From Mycolicibacterium neoaurum ATCC 25795 (GTDB lineage Bacteria; Actinomycetota; Actinomycetes; Mycobacteriales; Mycobacteriaceae), in NCBI RefSeq assembly GCF_000691525.1, contig NZ_JMDW01000005.1, forward strand, positions 334,001-398,000: DNA of 64,000 nucleotides, read 5' to 3'. Shown here piece by piece: positions 25,411 to 33,078 of the stretch. The position numbers and the translations under genes are program-made. A model generated the notes under the pieces. It was not told the DNA's origin, ran no database searches, and was given only the letters and a program-made list of their open reading frames with translations. How positions within the stretch are numbered: position 1 is the stretch's first letter; every line of letters begins with the position of its first letter.

Positions 25411-25824
25411 ATGGAGCAAGAGAAGACAACCCACCTCGAACCGGGGCAGGCCCCGCGGTTGGCACAGGGGCGTGAACACATCGTCGCCACCGTCGACGAG
25501 ATCCCGCACGGCGCACACAAACTGGTCCCGATCGGCCGCCACGGCGTCGGGGTGTACAACGTCAACGGCACGTTCTATGCGATCGCCAACTACTGCCCGC
25601 ATGAGGGTGGCCCGCTGTGTGCCGGCCGTGCGCGCGGACTCAACATCGTCGACGAGAACGTGCCAGGAGATTCGGTCATGGTGCGCGACAAGGAGTTCAT
25701 CTTCTGCCCTTGGCATCAGTGGGGTTTCGAGTTGGCCACCGGCACCACCGCGGTCAAGCCCGAATGGAGCATCCGCACCTACCCGGTGCGGGTGGTCGGC
25801 AACGATGTCCTGGTGCAGGCATGA
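25411..25824 (+). CDS. Rieske [2Fe-2S] ferredoxin-like protein
   Basis: This encodes 137 residues with a single Rieske domain. The ligand pairs are CPHEGG (Cys/His) and CPWHQWGF (Cys/His), all intact. There is no oxygenase catalytic domain, so it is an electron carrier or a small partner subunit. It sits 3 bases after an amidohydrolase pair, an arrangement that suggests one functional complex. No dedicated reductase is adjacent. The stop overlaps the ATG of a bridging mini-ORF. Confidence 0.85.
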   Translation: MEQEKTTHLEPGQAPRLAQGREHIVATVDEIPHGAHKLVPIGRHGVGVYNVNGTFYAIANYCPHEGGPLCAGRARGLNIVDENVPGDSVMVRDKEFIFCPWHQWGFELATGTTAVKPEWSIRTYPVRVVGNDVLVQA

Positions 25825-25919
25825 GTGAAGCTTGCGAACGAATCATGACTCAGAGTGAAGCTTGCGAACGAATCATGGATCTGGAGTGCGGGAACCGAGC
25901 CTGCGAGGTAACCGCATGA
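25821..25919 (+). CDS. Bridging mini-ORF, RACEV type (copy 2, with internal repeat)
   Basis: A 32-codon frame starts on the Rieske gene's stop (ATGA) and ends on the hydrolase start (ATGA). It contains a 24-base near-tandem repeat (GAGTGAAGCTTGCGAACGAA then TCATG, twice), giving SEACERIM twice, and ends in GNRACEVTA. Copies with related sequence are at 15018-15086, 34278-34346 and 63915-63974. It is probably a translational-coupling element; whether the peptide itself functions is unknown. Confidence 0.5.
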   Translation: MSEACERIMTQSEACERIMDLECGNRACEVTA

Positions 25920-26806
25920 GTGGGTTGACCCTGGGCCCCGGTGAACAGTCCATCGAGATCAACGGCGGCGATGTCGTCTACGAGATCCTCGGCGATACCG
26001 GGGAACTGATCGCACTGACCCCGGGTGGCCGGTTCAGCAAGGACATCCCCGGGTTGCGGCCGCTCGCCGAGGCGCTGGTGGCCGGCGGCTACCGGGTGCT
26101 GCTGTGGGACCGACCCAACTGCGGCAAGTCCGCGGTGCAGTTCTACGGCGAGAGTGAATCGCACATGCGCGCCGAGACGCTGCACAGGCTGGTCACGGCG
26201 GTACACGACGGCCCGGTCATCGTCCTTGGCGGCTCGGGCGGGGCCCGCGACTCGATGCTCACCGCGATGCTGTACCCGGAGGTCGTCCGGAAACTGGTGG
26301 TGTGGAACATCGTCGGGGGTGTCTACGGATCCTTTGTGCTTGGCGGGCATTACGTGGTCCCCAGCATCCTCGCCGTCCGCGGCCTCGGCACCGAGGGGCT
26401 GCTGAACGTGCCCGAATGGCGCGAGCGCGTCGACCAGAACCCGGACAATCGGCAGCGGTTGCTCGCCCTCGATGCCGATGCCTATCTGAAGGTCATGCGG
26501 CGCTGGCTCAACGCCTTCGTGCCCAAGCCGGGCCAGACCATTCCCGGCGTGCCCGACGAGATGTTCGACAACATCACCGTGCCCACTCTGATCATCCGGG
26601 GCGGTGAGAACGACTGGGACCACCCAAAGCGCACCTCGTTGGAGGTGAGCTGCCTGATCAAGGACTCGACGCTGATCGATCCGCCCTGGCCGGAGGACGC
26701 CTGGGAGCGAGCCGGTGAGAAGTTCGCCCGCAGTGGCGGAAAGACGTTCTGCCTCTTCGACACCTGGGTGCAGGCCGCGCCGCCGATCCTGGACTTCCTG
26801 CGTTGA
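25916..26806 (+). CDS. Alpha/beta hydrolase
   Basis: This encodes 296 residues of the alpha/beta-hydrolase fold. It has a VLLWDRPNCGKSA strand-turn, a nucleophile elbow GGSGGARDSM (Ser near residue 105) and an acid/His region around LIIRGGENDWDHP. It lacks a signal peptide, so it is cytoplasmic. The start at 25916 is set by overlap with the bridging mini-ORF stop. In this run it may hydrolyse a C-C bond or an ester/lactone formed by oxygenation, which is inference only. It converges on the small gene at 26812. Confidence 0.82.
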   Translation: MSGLTLGPGEQSIEINGGDVVYEILGDTGELIALTPGGRFSKDIPGLRPLAEALVAGGYRVLLWDRPNCGKSAVQFYGESESHMRAETLHRLVTAVHDGPVIVLGGSGGARDSMLTAMLYPEVVRKLVVWNIVGGVYGSFVLGGHYVVPSILAVRGLGTEGLLNVPEWRERVDQNPDNRQRLLALDADAYLKVMRRWLNAFVPKPGQTIPGVPDEMFDNITVPTLIIRGGENDWDHPKRTSLEVSCLIKDSTLIDPPWPEDAWERAGEKFARSGGKTFCLFDTWVQAAPPILDFLR

Positions 26807-26811
26807 CGGAC

Positions 26812-27273
26812 TCAGGTTGCCACGATGCGCACCTCGCTGTTGAGCGAGGCTTCCAGCGCGGTGTGAATCCGACTCTCCGGCACCCGGCGCAGATCGGCTC
26901 GGCTCAACGTCACCTCCACCACGTCCCAACCCTGGCCGCTGGGATGGCGGCGCACCTGACCCGTCAACCCGAAACCCGCCAGTACGCCGTGCGCGTCGTC
27001 ATCGGTACCGTGGCTGACGAAGGTCAGCACCCCCACGACCGGATCGGTGCCGAAGGCGACCGCGCACATGGCCAGCGCCCGCTGCTGCAGGACTGCGGTA
27101 TCCGTGCCATCCATCAGGATCTCGGCCTCCCGCGAATACTCCAGACCGTTGTCGATCACCCGGGCATCGGTCTCCGCGGCCAGCCTCACCAATTCGGCCT
27201 TACCGCTGCGCAATTGCTCGGCGGTCAGACCACCCGCCGGGTCGACCCCGATCCGCACCACCGCCGTCCGCAT
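26812..27273 (-). CDS. Conserved hypothetical protein
   Basis: This encodes 153 residues starting MRTAVVRIGVDPAGGLTAEQ. It is not recognised. It has no membrane segment or signal peptide. It shows alternating beta/alpha character, and DARVIDNGLEYSREAEILMD and VVGVLTFVSHGTDDDAHGVL are distinctive. It is the only minus-strand gene inside a long plus-strand run, starting 20 bases from the divergent NuoF-like gene and ending 5 bases from the hydrolase. Codon use and GC match the neighbours. The start codon is uncertain. Confidence 0.6.
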   Translation of the reverse strand: MRTAVVRIGVDPAGGLTAEQLRSGKAELVRLAAETDARVIDNGLEYSREAEILMDGTDTAVLQQRALAMCAVAFGTDPVVGVLTFVSHGTDDDAHGVLAGFGLTGQVRRHPSGQGWDVVEVTLSRADLRRVPESRIHTALEASLNSEVRIVAT

Positions 27274-27293
27274 GCAGGGAAGGGTAGCCGGAT

Positions 27294-28577
27294 ATGAGTA
27301 CGGCGATGAACACCGAACTGACGGTGACCGTCTGGCCGGGTCTGACCGCCCGCCTGCTGCGCACCACCGGGGGACGCGAAACATTGGCGCAGTATCGCGA
27401 TTCGGGGGGTTACCGTCCGCTGTCGGATCCCCAGGTCCTGCTCGCCGACATCGATGCCGCGGGTGTTCTCGGGCGGGGTGGCGCGGCCTTTCCGATGGCC
27501 GTCAAACTCACCACCGTGCGCCGGGCAGCGTTGCGCGGGCAGGACACCGTACTGGTCGCCAACGGCGAGGAGGGCGAACCCGCCTCGGTGAAAGACCGCT
27601 GGTTGCTCCGCAACCGTCCGCACCTGGTGCTCGACGGCCTGCGGCTGGCCGCACAGATCGTCGGCGCCCGGCATGCCCATGTCTATGTCTCGGACCCGGC
27701 ATCGAACGATGCCGTGCACGCCGCACTCGCCGAACTCGACGGTGAACTCGACGGTGTGACGGTCGGCGTGCGCACCGTGGCACCGGCCTATGTGGCCGGC
27801 GAGGAGTCGGCGGCCGTGCGCGCCATCAACGGCGGACCGGCCAAGCCGACCGACAAGCCGCCGCGCGTCTTCGAGGAGGGTGTGGGCGGCCTACCGACCG
27901 CGGTCTGCAATGTCGAGACACTGGCCAATCTGCCGTTCGTGCACCGGCACGGGGCGGCGGCCTACCGCGAGGTGGGCACCGAGGACTCCCCCGGCACATA
28001 CCTGGCCACCGTCACCGGTGGCGGTCGCGCGCCCGGGCTCTACGAACTGCCCCTCGGTGTGCCCGCGGCCGACCTGTTTGTCCGGCACGGTATCGACACC
28101 GACCAGGTGCGCGGCGCACTGATGGGCGGGTACTTCGCCGGCATGCTCGATCGGCGCGTCCTCGACGCCACCTTGGACCACGCGTCGCTGCAGGCGCTCG
28201 GCAGCGGACTCGGCTGCGGCGCAATCTCGGTCATCACCGATGAATGCCCCGTCGCAATCGGCGCGGCGGTGCTGGCCTACTACGACCGGGAAAACGCCGA
28301 TCAATGCGGCTCGTGCTTCAACGGCACCGCGGCGATGGCAGCGGCGGCGGCGGCATTGCGCGACGGCGTCGCCGACACCGACGATGTGGCCCGGCTGCGG
28401 CGCTGGTCGACGGTGCTGCGCGGGCGCGGCGCCTGCGCGACGCTGGATGCCGCGTGCAACATCGCCGCGAGCATGCTGACGATGTTCGACGACGACATCG
28501 CCCTCCTACTCGGCGGTGATCGCGGCGAGGCCAAGCGCTATGACGTATTGCGGCCCTTCGAAGTGGAGCCCCTGTGA
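27294..28577 (+). CDS. NuoF-like NADH-binding flavoprotein
   Basis: This encodes 427 residues resembling the 51-kDa subunit of complex I. GRGGAAFPMAVK (NADH) and VANGEEGEPASVKDR (FMN) are followed by an SLBB segment (YELPLGVPAADLF) and a C-terminal Fe-S region. The cluster motif is altered: DQCGSCFNGT replaces the usual CGxCxPCR, losing the third Cys, while CATLDAAC lies downstream. Its stop overlaps the next ferredoxin start (GTGA). It probably transfers electrons from NADH to that ferredoxin for the P450 or Rieske enzymes. No other complex I subunit is present. Confidence 0.82.
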   Translation: MSTAMNTELTVTVWPGLTARLLRTTGGRETLAQYRDSGGYRPLSDPQVLLADIDAAGVLGRGGAAFPMAVKLTTVRRAALRGQDTVLVANGEEGEPASVKDRWLLRNRPHLVLDGLRLAAQIVGARHAHVYVSDPASNDAVHAALAELDGELDGVTVGVRTVAPAYVAGEESAAVRAINGGPAKPTDKPPRVFEEGVGGLPTAVCNVETLANLPFVHRHGAAAYREVGTEDSPGTYLATVTGGGRAPGLYELPLGVPAADLFVRHGIDTDQVRGALMGGYFAGMLDRRVLDATLDHASLQALGSGLGCGAISVITDECPVAIGAAVLAYYDRENADQCGSCFNGTAAMAAAAAALRDGVADTDDVARLRRWSTVLRGRGACATLDAACNIAASMLTMFDDDIALLLGGDRGEAKRYDVLRPFEVEPL

Positions 28578-28879
28578 GCGACCGAATGCGGATCAAACTC
28601 GACCGGACGCTGTGCGACGGGTTCGGCATCTGCGCCAGGCACGCCCCGACGTACTTCTCGCTCGACGACTGGGGGTACGCCGTGCTGGTCGGTGACGGGA
28701 TCATTCCCGAGCGGGATCGCGCGGACGTGCAGCGGGCGCTGCTGGACTGTCCGGTACACGCCATCCTGGAGATCGCCGAGCGGCGCCCCGACGACCCGCC
28801 CCCACCCCTGCTGCAGGAACCCGACCTGGACAACCTGCGTACCGATACCGATGCCGCACAGTGGGATATGACACGATGA
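28574..28879 (+). CDS. Small ferredoxin
   Basis: This encodes 101 residues. The N-terminal 65 form a P450-type ferredoxin with CDGFGIC and DCPVHAI ligands (Phe at the variable fourth position). A Pro-rich, acidic C-terminal extension follows (RRPDDPPPPLLQEPDLDN). It starts with GTG overlapping the NuoF-like stop and overlaps the next gene by ATGA. Coupling to the NuoF-like protein suggests that the two form a reductase-ferredoxin pair. Confidence 0.87.
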   Translation: MSDRMRIKLDRTLCDGFGICARHAPTYFSLDDWGYAVLVGDGIIPERDRADVQRALLDCPVHAILEIAERRPDDPPPPLLQEPDLDNLRTDTDAAQWDMTR

Positions 28880-30522
28880 GCCGACTTCCGTTGCCGCAGA
28901 TCACCTTCGACAACGAATTCTTCTGGACCTCCGGTGCCGACGGCGTGTTGCGCATTCTCGGTTGCGACGACTGCTCGTCGCTGATCCACCCGCCGCAGCC
29001 GGTGTGTCGATACTGTGGGAGCCACGATCTCAGCCCGAAGGAGGTGTCCGGGCGGGCCGTGCTGTCGGCGTTCACCGTCAACGAGCGTTTCGCCATCCGC
29101 GGCCTTCCTGCCCCGTACGTCGTCGCGCAGGTGGCGATCGAAGAAGATCCTCGGGTTCGCCTCACCACCAACATCATCGAGTCCGATCCGGGCGAGCTGG
29201 AGCTGGGCCGAGTCATGGAGGTGGCCTTCGAGCAGCATGACGACGTCTGGCTGCCGTTGTTCCGTCCGACCACTGAGCCGGAGATGGCTGCGCTGCCCGA
29301 GGACGAGATCGCTCCGCGCGACTTCGGTAGGCATGTCCGGACCCGGCTCACCACGGAGAAGTTCGAGGATGCGGCGGCCATAACCGGCATCGGCGCGTCC
29401 AAACTCGGCCGCCGACTGATGGTTTCGCCGTTGTCGTTGACCATCGAGGCGGCCGAGGCCGCCATCGCCGATGCCGGGCTGACGATGGCCGATATCGACG
29501 GTCTGTCGACCTACCCGGTCCTGGATGCGATGGGGATCGGCGAGGGCGGGTGCACGGCGCTGGAGAACGCGCTGGGGCTTCGGCCAACGTGGATCAACGG
29601 CGGTGTGGACACCTTCGGGCCCGGCGGTTCGGTGATCGCCGCGATCATGGCGGTGGCGACCGGAATGGCGCGGCATGTGCTGTGCTTTCGCACGCTGTGG
29701 GAAGCCACCTTCAATCAGCTCGTGAAAGAGGGCAGGGTCACCCCGCCCGGCGGCGCCCGGGTCAACAACTGGCTGGCACCCTTCGGAGCCACCTCCCCGG
29801 CGCACACGCTCGCACTCAATGCCCAGCGGCACTTTCACCGATACGGCACCACGAAGGAAACCCTCGGCTGGATCGCGCTCAACCAACGCGCCAACGCGGT
29901 GCTCAACCCGACGGCGATCTATCGAGATCCGATGACGATGGCGGATTATCTCAACGCCCGACCGATCACCACCCCGTTCGGGCTCTACGACTGCGACGTG
30001 CCATGCGATGGTGCTGTCGCCGTCGTCGTCTCCGCCGTCGACGCCGCCGCCGACGCCCCCAAGAAACCCGTGTACTTCGAGGCAGTCGGCACTCAGATCA
30101 TCGAACGTACGGACTGGGACCAGACCACGCTCACCCACGAACCGCAGGTACTCGGCCAGGCCGCGCATCTGTGGACTCGGACTTCGTTGCGGCCCAGCGA
30201 TGTCGACGTCGCCCAGCTCTATGACGGATTCACGTTCAATTGTCTGTCATGGCTGGAGGCGTTGGGATTCTGCGGGATCGGCGAGGCGAAGGACTTCCTG
30301 GACGGCGGTGGCGCGATCGCGCGGGACGGGATCATTCCGCTCAACACCCACGGCGGACAGCTGTCCCACGGCCGCACCCATGGTATGGGCCTGATACACG
30401 AGGCGGTATCGCAGTTGCGCGGTGAGGCCGGCGACCGGCAGGTCACCGACGCACGCGTCGCCGTCGTCAGCAGTGGCGGTTTGACGCCGTCCGGGGTGAT
30501 CCTGCTGCGTGCCGATGGCTGA
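28876..30522 (+). CDS. Fused DUF35 (Zn-ribbon/OB-fold) and Ltp2-like thiolase-fold protein
   Basis: This encodes 548 residues in two parts. Residues about 1-150 are DUF35: a four-Cys Zn ribbon (CDDCSSL then CRYCGSHDL) plus an OB fold. Residues about 165-545 are thiolase-fold, but the nucleophile Cys is missing (WINGGVDTFGPGG). DVAQLYDGFTFN and GGQLSHGRTHGMG are present, as in Ltp2-type aldolases. In steroid side-chain degradation Ltp2 and the DUF35 part of ChsH2 form an aldolase cleaving a tertiary-hydroxyl acyl-CoA. Here both partners are one polypeptide. A retro-aldol C-C cleavage is inferred. Confidence 0.83.
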   Translation: MSRLPLPQITFDNEFFWTSGADGVLRILGCDDCSSLIHPPQPVCRYCGSHDLSPKEVSGRAVLSAFTVNERFAIRGLPAPYVVAQVAIEEDPRVRLTTNIIESDPGELELGRVMEVAFEQHDDVWLPLFRPTTEPEMAALPEDEIAPRDFGRHVRTRLTTEKFEDAAAITGIGASKLGRRLMVSPLSLTIEAAEAAIADAGLTMADIDGLSTYPVLDAMGIGEGGCTALENALGLRPTWINGGVDTFGPGGSVIAAIMAVATGMARHVLCFRTLWEATFNQLVKEGRVTPPGGARVNNWLAPFGATSPAHTLALNAQRHFHRYGTTKETLGWIALNQRANAVLNPTAIYRDPMTMADYLNARPITTPFGLYDCDVPCDGAVAVVVSAVDAAADAPKKPVYFEAVGTQIIERTDWDQTTLTHEPQVLGQAAHLWTRTSLRPSDVDVAQLYDGFTFNCLSWLEALGFCGIGEAKDFLDGGGAIARDGIIPLNTHGGQLSHGRTHGMGLIHEAVSQLRGEAGDRQVTDARVAVVSSGGLTPSGVILLRADG

Positions 30523-31405
30523 CGGCATCCACCGCGAGCGGCGGCCGGGCATGACAACCAATCGGGTCGTACTCGTCGACGCGGTGCCGATGTCAGCCCG
30601 CGTCGCAGCGGTGCCGGATCCCCGTTCGGTCATCATCGCCATCCACGGTGGTGCGACCTCGTCGGCGTACTTCGATTGTCCGAACCGCCCGGATCTGTCG
30701 TTGCTGCGGGCCGGTGCCGCGGCCGGCCACACCGTTGTCGCTCTCGATCGTCCGGGTTACGGCGCATCCGGGCTCTATCAGGACCAGCTCGACGATCCGA
30801 GCCGACGGGTGGCGCTGGCCTGCGGAGCCGTGGACAAGATCCTGGCCGACAGTCCGCGCGGTGCCGGATTGTTCTTTTTCGCGCACTCGCTCGGCGGCGA
30901 ACTGGCACTCAGGATGATCGTCGACCGCGATGATGTCGTCGGCCTCGAACTGGCGGGCACCGGTCTGCGCCACCAACCTGAGGCGGCCGAGATCCTGGAT
31001 ACTGCCACGCTGACCCACCGGCCGTCCGGCCTGCGCGAATTGTTGTGGGCACCATACGATTTGTATCCCCCCGAGGTGTTGACCGGAGCGCTTTCGGCCC
31101 CCAGCGTCGCCTACGAAGCAACGGTGATCGCGAACTGGGCCCGGCGGGGCTTCGCCGAAGTCGCTGCGCGCGTGCGGGTGCCGGTACAGTACAGCGTCGC
31201 CGAGCATGAGAGGGTCTGGGACACCTCCACCGAGGCGCTCGCCGCCATCTGCGGACTGTTCGCTGCCTCACCTCGGGTGAAGGTGAACCACGTGCCGGCC
31301 AGTGGACACAATCTGAGCGTTGGGCTGTCGGCGCAGTCCTATCACCGTCGGGTGCTGTCGTTCCTCGAAGAATCCATCGACATGAAGGAAGCGGAGGTCG
31401 GTTGA
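30515..31405 (+). CDS. Alpha/beta hydrolase
   Basis: This encodes 296 residues from ATG 30515 (GTG 30509 and ATG 30551 are alternatives; none has a clear ribosome site). Hydrolase motifs are IIAIHGGATSSAYF (oxyanion), FFAHSLGGELAL (Ser nucleophile) and ASGHNLS (His). The fold is complete and cytoplasmic. It overlaps the aldolase-like gene by 8 bases and is followed by a dehydrogenase through a TGATG overlap. The substrate is unknown. Confidence 0.8.
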   Translation: MADGIHRERRPGMTTNRVVLVDAVPMSARVAAVPDPRSVIIAIHGGATSSAYFDCPNRPDLSLLRAGAAAGHTVVALDRPGYGASGLYQDQLDDPSRRVALACGAVDKILADSPRGAGLFFFAHSLGGELALRMIVDRDDVVGLELAGTGLRHQPEAAEILDTATLTHRPSGLRELLWAPYDLYPPEVLTGALSAPSVAYEATVIANWARRGFAEVAARVRVPVQYSVAEHERVWDTSTEALAAICGLFAASPRVKVNHVPASGHNLSVGLSAQSYHRRVLSFLEESIDMKEAEVG

Positions 31406-32226
31406 TGCGTGTTGGTTTCATCGGGCTGGGTAGTCAGGGCGGGCCGATGGCCCGCCGCATCGTCGACAGTGGCTACGCGTTGACGTTGTGGGCGCGACGG
31501 CCCGCTTCGGTAGAGCCGTATGCGGACACCGCCGCCAAGGTGGTGAGCACCCCCGCCGAACTCGGCGCCAACAGCGACCTGGTGTGCCTGTGCGTCGTGG
31601 GTGACGATGATGTCCGGGAGGTGATCACCGGCAATGACGGTGTGCTGGCCGGCATGGCGGACGGTGGCATCATCGCGATCCACAGCACCATCCACCCCGA
31701 GACCTGCCGCGAAGTCTCTGAATTGGCAGCGGTGAAGGGCGTTTCGGTCATCGATGCACCCGTCAGCGGCGGTGGGCCCGCGGTGCAGGAGGGCACCCTG
31801 CTGGTCATGGTCGGCGGCGAGGAGGCCGACGTGGAGAAGGTGCGACCGGTGTTCGCCACCTACGCTGACCCGATCGTGCACCTCGGCCCACTGGGCAGCG
31901 GCCAGGTGGCCAAGATCCTCAACAACCTCTTGTTCACCGCGAATCTGGGCGCCGCGATGAGCACGCTGGAACTCGGCGAGGCACTTGGCGTACCGCGTGA
32001 GCGACTCTGTCAGGTGATCACTCGCGGTTCGGCCACCAGCAAGGCGTTGGACAGCATCGCGGCGTCCGGCGGATCACTGGACAGATTGGCCCCGATCGCC
32101 GGGGCGCTGTTGCAGAAGGACTGCCGGCATGCGGCCACGCTGGCCGGCCATGCGTCCGCACCCGAGGGTGCGGTGTTCGATGCCGCCGACGCCGCACTGC
32201 GACTGATGCAGCATCCACGGCCGTGA
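31405..32226 (+). CDS. Beta-hydroxyacid dehydrogenase (3-hydroxyisobutyrate type)
   Basis: This encodes 273 residues. An N-terminal NAD(P) fold (GFIGLGSQGGPMARR) is followed by the substrate motif DAPVSGGGPAVQEGTL and the catalytic Lys region GQVAKILNNLLF. The start at 31405 follows GGAGGT by about 7 bases and overlaps the previous stop. It is one of two adjacent paralogues. Members oxidise 3-hydroxy acids or reduce semialdehydes; the particular substrate is unknown. Confidence 0.87.
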   Translation: MRVGFIGLGSQGGPMARRIVDSGYALTLWARRPASVEPYADTAAKVVSTPAELGANSDLVCLCVVGDDDVREVITGNDGVLAGMADGGIIAIHSTIHPETCREVSELAAVKGVSVIDAPVSGGGPAVQEGTLLVMVGGEEADVEKVRPVFATYADPIVHLGPLGSGQVAKILNNLLFTANLGAAMSTLELGEALGVPRERLCQVITRGSATSKALDSIAASGGSLDRLAPIAGALLQKDCRHAATLAGHASAPEGAVFDAADAALRLMQHPRP

Positions 32227-33035
32227 CACGCATCGGCTTCATCGGGGCGGGGCGGATGGGGTCGCCGATGGTGGGCCGCCTCATCGAAACCGGTCATCGG
32301 GTCCTGGTGCTGGGACGGGACGACGAAAAGCGCCGTGCCATCGCGGAGCTCGGCGCGACACCGGTATCCGAACCGACCGATGCGGTCGCCTCCGCGGAGG
32401 TGGTGGTCATCTGCGCCTTCACCGATGACCAGGTGAGGGCGATCGCGACACCGCAACTGTTGGAGGCCATCCCGGCCGGAGCCACGCTCGTCATCCACAC
32501 GACCGGTAGCCCGGGGACCAGTGCGGTCATCGCGGCTTCGGCGCCCCACATCGGTGTGCTGGATGCCCCGGTCAGTGGCGGGCCGCACGATATCGCCGCC
32601 GGCCGGCTGACGGTTTTTGCCGGCGGTTCGGCCGCCGATCTCACCCGCGCATACCCGGTGCTGTCGTCCTACGCCGACCCGGTTTTACACGTCGGACCGC
32701 TCGGGGCGGGCCAGCAGGTCAAACTGGTCAACAACACGATCTTCGCGGCGCAGATCGGCCTTCTGGCCGCAGCGGTGCGGTTGGCAGAGCAGCTCGGTAT
32801 CGACGAATCGGCCCTGCTGACGGCGCTACCACACGGCAGCGGGGCGGGCCGCGTGCTGGAAAATGTCGTGCGCGCCGGTTCGACAGCGTCGTTCATCAGC
32901 GCGGTCGGCGAGTTCGTCGGCAAGGACGTGGCGGTCCTGCGCAGCACTGCCGCCGAGCTCGGAATCTCCCTCGGGGCACTCGATCCGGTTGTCGATTTGG
33001 CGGTTTCGCGTCCACCCGGAGAGGCTTACAGTTAG
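32223..33035 (+). CDS. Beta-hydroxyacid dehydrogenase, second copy
   Basis: This encodes 270 residues, a paralogue of the preceding gene: GFIGAGRMGSPMVGR, DAPVSGGPHDIAAGRL and GAGQQVKLVNNTIF (catalytic Lys) are conserved. GTG 32223 overlaps the previous stop (GTGA). The tandem pair may form a heteromer or act on two similar intermediates or stereoisomers. An inverted repeat starts exactly at its stop codon. Confidence 0.87.
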   Translation: MTRIGFIGAGRMGSPMVGRLIETGHRVLVLGRDDEKRRAIAELGATPVSEPTDAVASAEVVVICAFTDDQVRAIATPQLLEAIPAGATLVIHTTGSPGTSAVIAASAPHIGVLDAPVSGGPHDIAAGRLTVFAGGSAADLTRAYPVLSSYADPVLHVGPLGAGQQVKLVNNTIFAAQIGLLAAAVRLAEQLGIDESALLTALPHGSGAGRVLENVVRAGSTASFISAVGEFVGKDVAVLRSTAAELGISLGALDPVVDLAVSRPPGEAYS

Positions 33036-33064
33036 CGTTACAGTTTCACAGCCCTGCGTAACGC
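33035..33064. promoter_or_regulatory. Inverted repeat before P450 gene
   Basis: GCGTTAC (33035-33041) and GTAACGC (33058-33064) are separated by 16 bases, immediately upstream of the P450 ribosome site (GAGGAG at 33066). It could be an internal operator or a stem in the mRNA. Confidence 0.35.
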
Positions 33065-33078
33065 AGAGGAGTGCCGAT

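Noticed and set aside
25821..25919. CRISPR-like or mobile-element repeat
   Set aside because: Only two adjacent repeat units with no spacers, no cas genes and no transposase; the mini-ORF explanation fits better.
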